DNA of 64,000 nucleotides from Oreocharis arfaki (GCA_013398015.1 VZRR01005779.1:33213-97212), one strand, 5' to 3'; positions 28,075 to 41,288 are shown, counted from the first letter of the stretch. Notes: generated by a model from the letters alone, not told the origin. Numbers and translations are program-made.

Positions 28075-28265
28075 CTAACTCGCTCCCCAGCGAAAGATTT
28101 GCTCCGCCTTTACCGCTCGCAGGGCCCCCGTCCCTCGGCGCAGCCGGGCCCGCGCGGCCCGCAGGGCGCCCAGCGCCGCTCCCTCTGCTGGGGCCGATGG
28201 GCTCCAGCCGGGCCGGGCCTGCCGCCACGCCACGGCACTGCGAGAGCACGGGGCTTTCGCACAGC
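28075..28265. promoter_or_regulatory. Short CpG island inside the intron
   Basis: I count 25 CpG dinucleotides between 28081 and 28260, for example GGGCCCGCGCGGCCCGCAGG, in an intron that otherwise has almost none. ORFs across it give low-complexity Ala/Arg/Pro peptides and are compositional artefacts. It lies 1.3 kb downstream of the 57-base exon with respect to the gene. A local promoter or enhancer is possible; no TATA box, splice site or transcript can be asserted from sequence. Confidence 0.6.
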
Positions 28266-29560
28266 TGTTAAAGGACATCCATTTCACTCTGACTACTGGA
28301 AAATGTGGGTTTACTATCCCTATCTTTTACTTTCACTTCCTCAAGTTTCCAATGGCCGAGAAAGAATCCCCGGGAAAGCCAACACTGATGCAGCAGCAAT
28401 GCTTTTAGTCCCAGCTCTGTTCACTTCCAGCAGCACGGCAGCTTCAGTTCTCAGCTCAACAGCCCTTTCTGCCTGCCATCAATTACTCTCAAAAATCTGA
28501 TTCTTCCTTTGCATGCACGGGCTACATACAAAACCCAAGTACTATTAAAATCCTGCCTCTTTTCCAGCCAAATAACTTGATTACTCTTATTTCATTTGAA
28601 TGCTTGCTTGACAAATCCAATCCTGGAAACACTAAGGCCTGGTCCAATGTTTACAAGAACTCATTTCAGCAAGTCTTACTACATAATCATATAATGAAAT
28701 GAAGACAAATAAAACTCATCCATGTATTTGGATTTTTTTGATTGTTATATATAAAAAATCTGTGTAGCTAACGGGACTACAGAATTCTGCCAAGAGGGAA
28801 ACAAAACAGGAAGAACAGGTCAATACAAAAAGAACTTGCTATATGCATTTTGCTGTATATCTTACCTTCCAGTGAATAATTATTACCTGCTAATGTGTAT
28901 ATCCAAACAAGTTGGCTAAAAGGAATGGCATCATTTTGCTGAAATTGCTTTCAACTGATGGATATATTAATCTTTCTAACTGATTTAAGTTGCAACCCAA
29001 CCCTAAGCCATGAGACGCCTTAAGCAAAGGACAGTCACTCGTTTATAGCAAATTAAGGTACTCTTAGAGTAACATATCACAACTTCATCAGAAATTATTT
29101 GGTATTTTTTAGATTATTGTAATTCAGACAAATGAGTAAACAGTCCACTGAATCACAGGGTAGAGAAAATGATTGGCAATTACATTACTTGAAAGAATGT
29201 TACCTGAACAAAATTGTTAACTGCACATTTCTATGAAAGTGACATTTTACAAAAAGACAAAGGCATACATTTTCCACCAAAATCTAGAGCTGCTGTCATC
29301 AACAACCCAACAAAAGCTACAGCTACCTAAAATGGAAATGAAAATGTAATGTATGGAAATATTCTCTTATAAAATCTCCTTAGGCTTCACATGTATTAAT
29401 GTATTAGTTTGCAAACATTAAGATCAAAGGCAAAGCAACAAATACATCCTAAAAAGTTTTTAGTCAGATTTTTATTAACGATATACAAGTAGCAAGGCAT
29501 AAAAAATTAATATGTTCAAGCCTTGAAATGTCAAGTGTAATGATCTCTAGCTCTGCTTAC

Positions 29561-29617
29561 CTCCTTTGCTTTTTGTTTCAGTCTAGCTTGCTCTGGGTCT
29601 TCTTGCCTTGAGCGACT
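29561..29617 (-). CDS. TAF4B: TAF4B exon: 57-base micro-exon of the conserved C-terminal domain
   Basis: This is a small exon of 19 codons in phase 0, with an ATGTAG acceptor and a GTAAGC donor (29560 downward). It encodes SRSRQEDPEQARLKQKAKE, which matches the TAF4-family SRSR/NxEDPEQLRLKQKAKE block except for Ala in place of the usual Leu after PEQ. It joins AAK of the previous exon to MQQQELAQ of the next, exactly as in known TAF4-family proteins. The segment is strongly basic and probably helical. It is too short to be found by ORF length and was located by its family motif. Confidence 0.92.
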
Positions 29618-32600
29618 CTACATGTTTAAAAAAATGGGGAAAAAAGGTTAACAGATGGTTGAAGAACCCCTCATCTGTTGCAGTAATTTAAAAAATAGCA
29701 CAGAAATAGGAACAGGATACAATGTATCAAACATGGGACACTTAAATTGATTTGACCTGCAATTTCAAACCCATGAGCCTCACCCAAAAGACTGTTAAAT
29801 GTTCAGTTGTAAACAAGATGTAGTCTAGATTTGAATTTTAAAAAAAACCAAAACAAAACCAAAAAAAACCAACCCAACCATGTTTTTGTCAACGTAAAAG
29901 TTTCCATACAGGTTTAGATTTCAATTTTTTAATACAAACAAATTCAAGCATCTAAGAGCGAAAGTGACAGACACCCTCTCAATTACCTGAACTTTTAAAT
30001 TTAAGTCCTTACAGTCACATATTGTAAAATTTACTGTTTGCAACTCAGCTTGTATTCAGCTCTTGGTAGAGAACATGGAGAAAACCATTGTAAAGTTGCC
30101 CTCCCAAAAGGTAAATCTTTATATTTGTGCTCACTACGCATTCTCAGACCGATGGAATTCCAAACCTGAGAGGCAGATAATACACACATTATACTTTCAC
30201 AAACACATGATAGGTCAGCAAAGGTTGCATAAAAAGTTGTAAGAAGGTGCAACAAAACTTGTGACACCCATGGAAAACTGTTGTTCCTGACAGCTGAGAG
30301 ATGTAGCAGTTCTACTTCAGTATTTCTTTGAGATTTAAAGTGATATCATTTACACAGCTCCTAAGGAATATCTCTGCCATCTCCTATCTATCCATTCTCT
30401 GCTTATTGCTATGCTGAAAGCAGACCTGAAACTTTAGTTTGCAAACTTACATATTCTCAGATATTTTTCTGGTGTTTAAATTTTTCATACCATATTCTGG
30501 TCAGAAGTCAAAAGTCCATTAAGAAAACCAAAGGCAGATAGGTTTTAAGGGCTTACGCTTAAAAGGGCTGGATACTATTTTTGATAAACCTGGAGAGTGC
30601 CTTGGGTATGATTTGGCAGACAGGGCACCAATGGCACAGAATTTTCTATCCTTTCTCCTGTTAGTTTTTGTGAGTTTGTGTTTTTTGTGAGTTTGGTTGG
30701 TTTTTCTGAACTGGGATTTTTTCTTTTTCAGCTAATATAGCACACATATAAAACAGTTCTGATAAGGCATGGTGACATTAAACATCAATGAGATTTTTAG
30801 ATGTGCTTAACTCTTCCACTGTGCACATCAGCTTCACATACCAACACCATCTACAAGTGCTTTTGTGTCTGTTGGCATAAGAGGTTGTTGGACAAGACAG
30901 TGTCTGCAGCAAAGGAATGACAAAATCTGAGATAGCCAGTGACCAAATCAGACTCTCGTGTTGTAGCTCAGCCAACCAAGGAAGAAACTCCACCTAAACA
31001 CAGGCTGAGGTTCCTTCTAACTACTGTGGCCAGACAGAAAGAAAAATGTAGATAATCTGACCTAGTTAATATTCAAAGGACAAAAGGTATTTCATTAAAT
31101 ATGTGGGTCTGCCAGAGAGCTGGGTTTCTAATCAGCACAGCAATTACTAAGAACTTGATTATATTTATACCTATTAGGTTAAAAAACAAACTAACAAAAC
31201 ATCAATCAGTGAACTGCTTCTCTAGGACATGGGCTCAGGTCAGTGTTTATGAACTGAGCTGAACAAGGTCCTTGCTGTCATTTTGCAGTGACAGTTCAAT
31301 AATTGCCTCAGTTTCTCCAGAATAATATAAGGAAAAGCATATTTAGCCCTTTCATGGGGTTTGATGATAAATTTATAAAGGTACAATGAACTTCTATTGC
31401 CTTGTGAGTCTCTCAGTGGAAGCAGTACAGAAACACGAAGTATGGTTATACTACTGTATGAAGCTGAAACATTTGCCAAATGCAAAGTCCAAGTTAAAAG
31501 CACGTCAGCTTTAGGAGAAAGCAGAGTGTCCTGGGAGAATCCAGCTGAGACTTCTAATATTGTTACTAACTTTCTACAAGGAAATGATAAAATCCTGGAA
31601 AACACACCAGATGTACGTTGTGGTTGGGGACATTGTAAGAAAAATTAAAGCAACAAATGCGAAGTAACATTGTAATTTCCTGGGCTCAGTAAGTGAAGGA
31701 AAACGTGAACGTGTTACAGAGTAAAGTAACACATTTAGAAGTTGGGGCTTTTTCTTTCCCCCCCTGGAAACTGACCAAATAAAAGTAGATCTGGAGTTCA
31801 GGATAATCTCAACATGCAAAAGCAAATCATCTGCTCTGTGTAAACCTCGAGCTTGTTCCCAATAAATGATAAAAATTATTGCAGAGGTGAAAACAGGTAC
31901 TCAACTCCTGAATGATATCAAATACAGGAATCTTGTTTCAAAAATGAAGATCTAAAATACCAGGTGAAGTTACACATATAACCCAGATTGAAGGTGAAGA
32001 CAGAACTACTTTTACATTTAGAATAATGCAATTATTTTCTAGTTATTGCTTGAATTCATGCCAAATAGCCTTTCCAAAGAATCCAGGCTAGTTCTTGTTT
32101 CAAACAAGCAGAGCTCCAACTTAACACTGGATGTGTCGTTACTACTAAAAAAATCAAGGAATTTAACTGTTTCGTGTTCAGATAAATTTTAACAGATTTT
32201 TTTAAAAGCAGATTTTTAGGACTAAATACTTTCCTGCTGGTTACCATGTCAGTAAGCTTCAGAAATAAAATCATCAGCATATGGGGGCTAAAATGTATTA
32301 AAGGACAAGTATAAACATCAACTATTTCATTAATTCTTCACTTTATTATCTAATGTAAATCATAAAAAGCTTCACCAATGCTGATGCAACACAGATTAAA
32401 GCAAATATAGCAAATGCAAACGTCAAGCTTAAGACAGGTGCCTAAATAAGCTTTAGAAATGTCACTGGATTCCCTTTACACTCCATCCCACATGTGAACA
32501 TCTTTTCCTTCCTGAAGAGTTTGCACAATTTTGCTGCTGCTCAGCTCTTGTAGCGCTTGTCTACATGTCACCATCACCAAGCAATTATTTCAGTATTTTA

Positions 32601-35600
32601 CGCTTACTTTTGTCAAGCTCCTGACTAAACATTCCTAGCTTTTTTAAACTGCGGTTTAACGTTCTTCTTCAAGTTGATTCGTATTTTGTGTTCTCTTTTC
32701 TTTTCTCCTTTCTCTCTAATATCCAAATCTTAATATGCAGCACTTCACCTGTTTTGTGAAACATGCTCTTCCAAAATCTTTTAATGCACCAATGTCTCCT
32801 TCCTCTAAAGCTTTGGGAACACCCACTAACCAGAGAACCCACCAAATCAAATACTTTCAAGGAGTTTATCACGATTCCTTTGCCTTCCCCTCCCTGTTAA
32901 TCATGTCTAGATCTGCAAATAAAGCAGGCTGCATTTACATGATGTATTTTCCTGTTGATGAATAAACACCTCTAGAAGCAAACAAGCTTCCCATAGTAAT
33001 TTTAGAGAAACCCGGGACTGATCCTAAGTAGATAACGTACTTTTAAATACATTAAATGCTGTCTCCTACTGAGAACATATTCAGCAAACCAGATTGGTTA
33101 ACATTTCTCCCAAACACTAGCTATTTTTATTAGACCAGACAACCTGATATTTTAATTGTGAAGAATGGAAGTGCTTTGTGTTAGAGAGCTCTTTATCTGA
33201 AAACTGCATAGATCACACTAGGTCTGTGGAAATATTGGACTTCCAAAGTATGAAAAGCAGTGTATGTTAAACGTGTGTATTCAAAACAACAGAAATAAGG
33301 GGCGTCATTTACATGTTACCAAACTCCCTAATGTTCCAAACCTCAGCTCTTCCCCTGGTTTGTGTTAAGGCAGGAGGCCACAAAAAGAGACATCTAATTA
33401 CACATGGAACAGTGTAGTTTTAAGGGCATTTCAGATTTCATAGAATTGTCTTAAATTAGAAAGCAACAGCGTCTTAAAAATGATAAGGATATTTATAACC
33501 CATGTAATACTTACATACATGCACCAATTTTTTTAAAATTGGAGTATACTCTGCATCTATGCAGATGGACAGACTAATAATACTTCTGATGTGTTTCATT
33601 ATCATAATTATTCAATACTTTGCTTGATTATCAATGTCAAAGTTGCACTGTTGCTAAATTTTTGACCCACTAACAAAGAAGTTTCCTGTTTAGATTTGTA
33701 AGGATTTCGAAACCTTGGCATGTTACACCTGTGTTGGGAAATGTCTCACAGGGTCTCTCCTGTATTTAACTACATCCAACCCCAGCTAAGGCACTTGCAG
33801 CTCTACTGCCCCTTACCAATATATACACTGGGGGTCTTTAATGCCTCAAATTCATCTTTTTTCATTAAATAAAGTTAAGAGTCACAACTGCAGGTGCTGT
33901 ACTATTGAGAACCACTGCTGTGCCAACAGTTTCAATTTTAAACCTATTTTTCCCCATTGATGACATTAGAACTTCACCCACGGCTGTACCAGCTTATAAC
34001 TTTCACTTTTAATTAAAGAAATTAAATCGGCAACATGAAACACTTTGCTTTCACATTAGCTTTGTTAATAAAAAGTGAAAGTTTAAAGCAACAGAGCTGA
34101 GGGTAAAACACTGCTCAGTGTTACAACCACGGTGAAGTGGAATGCAAAAGCACAGGTCTGAAAAATGATTTATACTGAAATCATTAAAACTGCATTAAAA
34201 AATTCTTAAAAATTCAGAAAATTATCTCAACACAATAATTCCCATTTTGCTCTCCTCTCATCAGAAGTGAGTTCCAAGCGCACATGCAGACAGGGGGCTG
34301 CACTGAATTCACTGCTCTCAGAAGAGAGGGAAAGGATGAAATTGGAATGACAGCTGAACTCATCTTGGACTCAGGGAGCAGCTCCTCCAAGTCATCACAG
34401 CACACATGTGGAAGGAAATCTGCAGTACCAAATTTCAATGATCTCTCCGACAAAAAAGCCCTTCAGCCCATAGTACTATAAAAATCACTATCATCCATAA
34501 ATGCTAATTAACCTTACTAACAACTCTAAACATAATTTTCCATTTACTTATGTAAATTTTGTTTTTGCAGAACACATCTTACTCTTGAGATAGTTGTATT
34601 TAAGACCCCAGAACTTGATAGACTTGTGCTACTAATACATAACACTCCAAATAATAGACTGATTGAATGCATATATTGGAAATCAAAAATTTCAACATTA
34701 ATTTTATAATAAAATACACATACATTCAGCCAGTTTGAGCAGATCAATTAACACACTAATTTCAACGAGATCCACTTTATCACAGATTATAACACAAGTA
34801 CAATTCATTCATTTTCTGAGAGCCAGGACAACCTCAAGCTGTAACTCTATTGTCACCACTCTCTCCAAAACCAATTGAAAAATAAAAACAACAAAACAAC
34901 AACAAATGAGCTACAACCTGCTGCTGCCAGAAATATTTCTATTATTAGCCCAGAACCGGAACTTCATTCAACTTGACAGACACCACCTGCATTTTCCAGG
35001 TTTTGGAAATAGCGACGAAAGCAGCAAGAACACAGATTTCCTCAAGTGATTTTAGTCTGGCTTTTGACCTTTCTGCAGCCTTAAGACTCTCCTTAGCTCT
35101 ACTCAGTACTGCCTACATCATCCCCAAAGGCTGATGCAGAGGATGTCTGGCTCTGCACACACCTGGCAACAACAGCCAGTGGCTCTTACTGGCAAAACAA
35201 ACTAGGGCCAAGAGCTGACTCTCCCAAATATTTCTTTTAAAGAGACTGTGCTCTATGTATGTGTTTATACACAAGACGGTCCCTCCTTGTGCCATTTTTT
35301 TTTCACCTGTAATGCTCATGTCAGGAAGAAAACTCAAAATCAGTGTCAACCAAGGCAGCTCAGTCCCTCCCTGTACAGCTTCTCCTTCTGACACATCACA
35401 TTTCTGGGTTCTTGAGACAGGAGTTCTTCCAGCACCAGGAGGTGACTGGATCTCACAGTTTGAGGACCAAGATGCCTTCAAATACTTCTACAATAAAAAT
35501 AATTACTAGAAAGTAAATCAGAGAAATGCTTTGAGCCACATGTTTGAGGCTGGTATGGGAACATCGTGGAATATTTTGGAATGCTGTGAAATATGATGCA

Positions 35601-38600
35601 AGATCCCTGAGGTGCAGGAAGTCATTCTGGCTCCTGAAACAGCGCAGTAGTAGTTTCCATTTTTAGATTTTTAATGTAAAAGAAATTGTATGCTGCATTG
35701 ATTCTATAGCACAGCATGATTTTTCCTTTCCTTTCAAGTTTGTCTTCCCCCAAAATATTTCACTGGAATGAGAACATCAGTCACAATGCTCCTAAGCTTG
35801 TGACATGAAGTTTCTGTTTCTCAAGTATTTCCCAGACTTGGGACAAAAGTTTTTGCAAAATTCCCTCATTTAACAAGCAAAATAATACTGCCCTTTTGTT
35901 TCGAAGACAGCTAATTTTAACTTTAGTGACTTTTCTAAGAATGTCAAAAATTGTATTTTTTGAAACCTTTGTTTTTCTTCGACCTTCTCACCTGATTTGA
36001 TCTCTCCTTCTTCCCAAAAACATTTTCTGAAGCTAAATCAAGTCCATCTGAGTGCTTACAAATTCTGCAATCATATCCTGCTGTAGCAACTGAAATTACG
36101 ATTGCAGATACACTAGAACACTTGTGTCCGATATTTTCATTTCTCCTCCTAAAGAAACCCACCCACCACCCAAACCAACAAAAACCTGCAAGCCTGACAC
36201 TTTCTTTGCCTATCATTTACTTTTCTTTTTTTTTAACCCCTTACTGAACTGTAATGCTAAATTACCAAATCAGTTTCACGGCTTCTCAAAGACTCGTGCT
36301 GCCTCCCCCTTGATTTCAATCTATTCCTTCATTTTTCATTATCTTCTCCAGTGATTACCCTGTTACTGAGTAGATTACTTAACACCATCTGCTTCAACGC
36401 CCTAAACATTTCCTTCACAATCTTATTCTTCGTCAAAACGTGGACTTCGGCTGTTAACAAGGCTCCAAAGTGTAAATAATAAAAAAAGAACTTTCACTGG
36501 GCAAGTTCAACCTGTTTATGCTCTCCCATAGGAGATAGTACATGAGGTACCACTAGCAGGAAGCTTTGAAACTTTCACTAAAATGGTTCTGCTGAGTAAC
36601 GTTAAAAACATGCTGCACAATGACATGATAAAAGATAAAAGATCAAGATAAAAGATCACGCTGTTTCTCTAAAAGGCACATTAGGAAGTTGCAGTTATAA
36701 ACAAATACAAGTATGATTTTTAGATTTAAGCATCTGTAGCAGGGAAATCAGAAACAGAAGTTTCACTTTAAACCCCAAAGATTTTTATATTTTAAAGACA
36801 ACACTGTCAAGGTTGACATGACAAAGCTGCCATGACTGGGGGAACAACGCCTTTGCATGGTGGATATTTGAGTCTCCAGAGATAGTTTAAGCATCTTCCC
36901 CTCTGCAGACACAAATACCACCAGGCCACAGACAGACAGGAAGTGGGTACTGATGGGTATCCCTTCAGCAGGCAGCTGGGGCAGATTTTAACTGTATCCT
37001 TTTAATTACTGTGTCCTTACAAATACTGTGTCCTTCCCACAATGACTGAGATCTCCTTAGACAACAAGGCTCGTTCATAAAAAAACAGAAAAAACCAAAA
37101 TCCTGGGTAAGGAATTAGTACATAGGAATTCAGAATAAAGACCTCAACAAATAACGTAAAATCTATTGTTTAGAATAAAAAATTGTAGTCTGACCATATT
37201 TTGCCACACTATGTCCTACATAAGCCTTGCAATAGGTCATCCATCCATCAGAACAGACTGGGGAGCACCAGCTGAACAAAGGAAGTTCAGTTCCAAACTG
37301 GCATTTACACTTAAATCACAACATTGCATAAGTACCTCCCAAGGGATCCAGTGTCTTCAACTTCTCTCTCTAAACATTAATACTGATAAATCAGCACTGC
37401 TCTTCCATGGCTACTCTGTGGTCTGGTTTTGGATTTTTAGCACCTTCGTTTATTTTTCACCTTCATGTATTTTTATAGTCTACCATGTATTTCTTCCAAG
37501 CTGTCTCCTGGTTATGAAGCTGATTTATGCATTCATTATTTTCATTAAGGCAATTTCTTCAAATCAATTAGAGGATTCTTCTACACTTCTTTGTTGCAGA
37601 ATTCTTAGTTTTGCTCTTTCTGTAATCTAGGAATCAAACTTGATGATCATGTATTTACTTCCTGTATTTAGACTCCACAGGACTTTATATTATCGAAAAC
37701 TAAAACAACAACAAAAAACCCCCGCCCAAAACACAGAATATCAATTCCTGAAGGAATTCAGGTTGGAAGGAACACCAGGAGGTCCTCCAACCCCATCTCA
37801 GATCAGCCTGCATAAGGCTTTGTGCGGTCAGAGAAACATTTTTGAATGAAGGACTATAAGCTACTGCATTTTTTTCAATGTCCATTAAAAAATGACCAAC
37901 ATAACTAACAAGCAGCAGGATACACAGAAAATTATTCACCAAGATGTAGTCACTGAATGGAGAAAACAGGATAAAAAATAAGTAAGTATTTCTTTATTTT
38001 TAATAAATAAGAATTAAGAATGAAAATAGCAAATATGTTTTCATCAAAACATTTAAAGAGTATCTATGTTGCGTAAAAAATTGTGGAATATTTAACAATG
38101 TGAACAATTATAAATTAAGAGTACAAACAGAACAGATTAAAGTAGCCTAATTGAGAAACAGATTTCTAAATAAGCAAGGCTAGGTTTTGGTTTTTTTTAA
38201 ATCTCTTGATTTGTGAACACCAATGGCATAAAATCAGGAGGCTGTGTTACAACTGAACATTGAATTGTTCTGCATAATCTCTCCAGAATACATAATAAAT
38301 AACTCAATGAAGATTCAAATACAATTAAAATGGGATAACTAAGGGATAAACTTATTTGCAGTTAGATATGATATATATACTTATATCTACAGTTACAGGC
38401 AGGAGCTTTATCTATACCTATGTGCTCTTGAAACAATATTATCTGACTTTGTTCTATTGCACATCTGAACACTCTGTCTCTGGAATTAAAGTTACAAAGG
38501 AAAAAGTCCTGAAGAACTGACCGTTAACTGAAGACAGGCATGAATAAATCAAATAATGCAGTTATGGAGAAGCGACTGGAACACATTTAAATGAAGACAA

Positions 38601-39065
38601 ACAAATGAACAAAACTGTTTAAAAACAAAGTCTAAAAACCTAAGAAGTAAAAAGCCTCAAAAAAAAAAAATCCATCAGAATTTATTGAATTTGTTTAAAG
38701 ACCAGAAGTGTAGGCTATGATTCTCCAGAGGCACAGAAACCCTTGGCATCTATTAAATTTCAAAGGCAATTGCAAAAATTATTTCATAGAATTATTTTGA
38801 AAGTGCTAGCCACTGTCTCCTATATTTCTAAGAACTTGTCAAATTCAGGCCTGTATGTTGAAAACACAGAGGCATCCCAGGCAGGTGGGTCTGGAGTCAG
38901 CACAGAACAGAACCTGACTCACGAGTTCAAGGTGCGACGTCACAACAACAGTACCTTTCTTGTTGTAAGAAACAAAATGTGTTTATGAAACATGTATCAC
39001 AAAATTAAATAATTGTTTGAAGGCTATGGATTGTTAAAGAGTTAAAAAAGCAGTAAAAGTGATAC
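29618..39065 (-). other. TAF4B: TAF4B intron, 9.4 kb
   Basis: This intron lies between the charged-linker exon and the 57-base exon. It is AT-rich. Apart from an A-rich low-complexity patch at about 29837-29880, a small GATAAAAGAT repeat at about 36627-36658 and a short CR1 fragment at 37.76 kb, I recognise nothing. A 154-codon plus-strand ORF at 37166-37630 has no recognisable domain and a biased, hydrophobic composition expected from AT-rich chance ORFs. Confidence 0.8.
37765..37835 (-). mobile_element. Short CR1 LINE 3' fragment
   Basis: TTCAGGTTGGAAGGAACACC, AGGAGGTCCTCCAACCCC and AAGGCTTTGTGCGGTC correspond, on the plus strand, to the reverse complement of a CR1 3' end of the GGTTGGAAGGGACCTC.GGAGGTCAT type. 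Less than 80 bases are recognisable, so the exact limits are uncertain. Confidence 0.7.
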
Positions 39066-39191
39066 CTTGGCAGCCTTCAGCAAGATTTCCCTCTCTTGTT
39101 CATCTTTCCTTTGCTTTTCTAAACGCTCCAACTGTTCAAAGAACTTTAGCTGTGATCGGACATCCGTGGCTTGTTCGTACCATTCATCATC
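39066..39191 (-). CDS. TAF4B: TAF4B exon: charged helical linker
   Basis: This exon is 126 bases (42 codons), phase 0 at both ends. The acceptor reads TTTTACAG and the donor is GTATCA, a weaker match to GTRAGT than its neighbours. The peptide starts DDEWYEQATDVRSQLKFFEQ and continues LERLEKQRKDEQEREILLKA, then AK. In TAF4-family proteins this follows the histone fold and is a long, highly charged helix, probably with coiled-coil character. YEQA.DVR.QLKFFEQL matches TAF4 and LLKAAK matches TAF4B, so the segment is mixed between the paralogues. Length and phase allow skipping without a frameshift. Confidence 0.93.
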
Positions 39192-41157
39192 CTGTAAAAC
39201 AGGGACAGGCCTTTAGAAAAACAGGCAGTTTTATCAAGAGCATGCATTTAAAGACTGCAGGGGTTACACATTAAAATCTTTCCATGCTAATAATAAAAAA
39301 AGAGAGATTATTTTTTAAGGCTCAGGGAATGAAGCCAGCCTATGCTTAGTAATGCAGTGAGAATCTGATAATTAATATCTAAGCAAATTTTAAAAAGCAA
39401 GGATTGATTCGTCAGCACCAGATACATCAAAGAGTTAAAAAAATAAAACCAACAGACTTAACGATGGAAAACATCTAAAATGCTTTACTTCATTACTGAA
39501 TAATCCTAGATATTGTTTATAACCCGACTTATAACTTGTAATTCCTGCATTTGTACTAATCTTGAACTAGTAACAGACCTTCTCAAGATGTAGCTTATAA
39601 AGCATCAAAGCTAAAGATTCCATTGAAAATAAGCCTCTAACTACATCAAAACAGAAGCTTATGGCAACTAAGAGCATGCAAGTTTTCCTAGTACACAGCA
39701 GCCAGGAGAGTTTATGGCATGAGCCACATGGAGAACACTCAGAATGTCAGTCAGAAAACTAAGTTATCCACATTACTTCTATCCCATTTATTTACTTAAT
39801 GTTTTCCTTTCTGACCACAATGCTATGAAATCAAAGAAAAATACTTTCATTAACCAAGAAAAATACAATCACAATCCTACAATTCAATCAGAGACAACAC
39901 TATTTTTTTCCTAAGGATCTTTTAAGACATTATTTAAAATGCTTCTTTAGCTTAACATGGACTAAGCAAACTGTTTTCTTCTCAGACAGCATCCTAGAGA
40001 GAAGGAAGAGGGGATTTAACACTTCTGCAGCTGATAAAGAATACTGAAAAGAACCAAGGAGATTTTATTTTTAATCCAATACAGTAGAATATATCCATCA
40101 AATGCAACGAAAAATGTAATTGTAGGTAATAACCAGGAATAGTGGTCTTTATTTTTTAATCCATTTTTCTACCAGAATGATGTTGATTATAGTCACAGAT
40201 CGCAGAGATAATTATTTTTGCAAATACTAGATAGAATTAGTCCAACCATGACTCAAGTTTGGGAAGTAGGTGGGCTAAGACACAGTCCAAAACTGTTTGA
40301 CTAGACTGCCACTCCAGGAATACAAAAAAGTACACCACAAAACCAAGGAACAAGCTAAACCAGAGCTATTCGATGTATATATATATGCTAAAGAAAACTT
40401 AACACAGCTTAGACAACACACAACTAGTTATTGCCATCTTACTTTGACACCAGTTTAACAACTACAAAAAAGTTGTTAAACTGGTGTTTAACTGCACCTT
40501 ACTTCTACTGGAAAAGACATTTCAAATATATCAATAAAGATGTTTGAGTCATTTGAATTTCAAACTGGTTTGTATATCCTTATTTAAATTTCCCCCTGGT
40601 TTAAGATATCAAAATTGTTTCAGTCTTCTTCAGGAATACAATCACTAACAAAAGAATCAGAGTAGCATTTTACCTTTAAATGTTCTTTTTAAAGAGAAAA
40701 GCATGTCTAATTACAGTGGAGATTTCATAGCTGTATTCTTTAGTTGCTAAGGCATACATTGGCAGCTTTTGAAAAATATTAACATTTCTTACATCCAGAA
40801 AAGTTACTATAGATTCCTAAATACCAAAGCAATTTTGATCCAATTCATGGATACCCTGGACAAAAAAGGAGCTACCAAGAATCAAGTCTTAGTCACAATC
40901 CACTAGCAGAAACAGCTTAGCACATGCTCCATGCCAGACACTTTAGCACAGAAAGACAGAAACAATTCTACACAAAAATTCCGTCAGAGAGGAGGAAGAT
41001 GAACTGGCAGGCAGATCTATCCGGCTCAGCACTCTCCGCTGAGCAGACAGACCTACAGTCAAGGGAAGCTTTGCAGCCTGAAGCAGCACACTGCTGTGCT
41101 GAGCACTACCAGCCCCGCGACACTCTGGGACACAAAGCCCTTTCTGGGTACACTTAC
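39192..41157 (-). other. TAF4B: TAF4B intron, 2.0 kb, containing a perfect hairpin
   Basis: This is the shortest intron in the window, between the second histone-fold exon and the charged-linker exon. It is AT-rich, with a perfect inverted repeat at 40447-40487 and no recognised transposon. Confidence 0.85.
40447..40487. repeat. Perfect 17-bp inverted repeat (hairpin)
   Basis: The left arm ACACCAGTTTAACAACT (40447-40463) and right arm AGTTGTTAAACTGGTGT (40471-40487) are exact reverse complements around a seven-base loop, ACAAAAA. On the plus strand a G-T wobble could extend the stem by one pair. It could be a small fold-back transposon remnant or simply an RNA hairpin in the intron. The stem is shorter than a typical microRNA precursor. 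Confidence 0.9.
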
Positions 41158-41288
41158 TTTGTACGACTCCATCCGGTGCTGGGTTATCACTGTCACTTTT
41201 TCTATCACTGTTCTTAATCTGTTCTGTGTCGCATGGGAAATAAAAGTAACGACCTCAGCTGGCACATCAGTAATTCCTAGTTTTTTAG
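41158..41288 (-). CDS. TAF4B: TAF4B exon: second part of the histone-fold region
   Basis: On the minus strand a pyrimidine-rich tract ending in TTTAG precedes the exon, and a strong GTAAGTG donor (41157-41151) follows it. The 131-base exon starts with two bases that complete the split codon from the upstream exon (giving Ala), followed by 43 codons. It reads AKKLGITDVPAEVVTFISHA, then TQNRLRTVIEKVTVITQHRM and ESYK. The KK.GIT..P.VV.(Y/F).SHATQ.RL pattern is the TAF4-family helix after the first histone-fold helices. The QHRM..YK ending is the TAF4B form, where TAF4 has QQKNFSYK. This is the part most diverged from TAF4 and the best local argument for TAF4B. Confidence 0.93.

Larger units (their letters stand above)
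6685..29560 (-). other. TAF4B: TAF4B intron, 22.9 kb
   Basis: This is the largest intron in the window, between the 57-base exon and the RDANLTALAAIG exon. It holds the 23-bp duplication at 7.4 kb, the composite CR1 at 8.1-8.75 kb, a G-run at 13.5 kb, a TA/GTAT microsatellite at 14.0 kb, the GC-rich minisatellite with assembly gap at 21.7-22.2 kb, an (AT)12 tract at 22.8 kb, a minus-strand CR1 at 24.0 kb and a CpG island at 28.1 kb. The rest is AT-rich sequence in which I recognise no gene. Confidence 0.8.

Noticed and set aside
28099..28500. ORF of 133 codons through the 28.1 kb CpG island
   Set aside because: It is a GC-driven low-complexity peptide that continues into unrelated AT-rich sequence; the island is better described as a possible regulatory element.
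37166..37630. Plus-strand ORF of 154 codons, the longest outside repeats
   Set aside because: It has no recognisable domain, is rich in Phe/Ile/Ser as expected from AT-rich random sequence, and lies in an intron without promoter or splice evidence.
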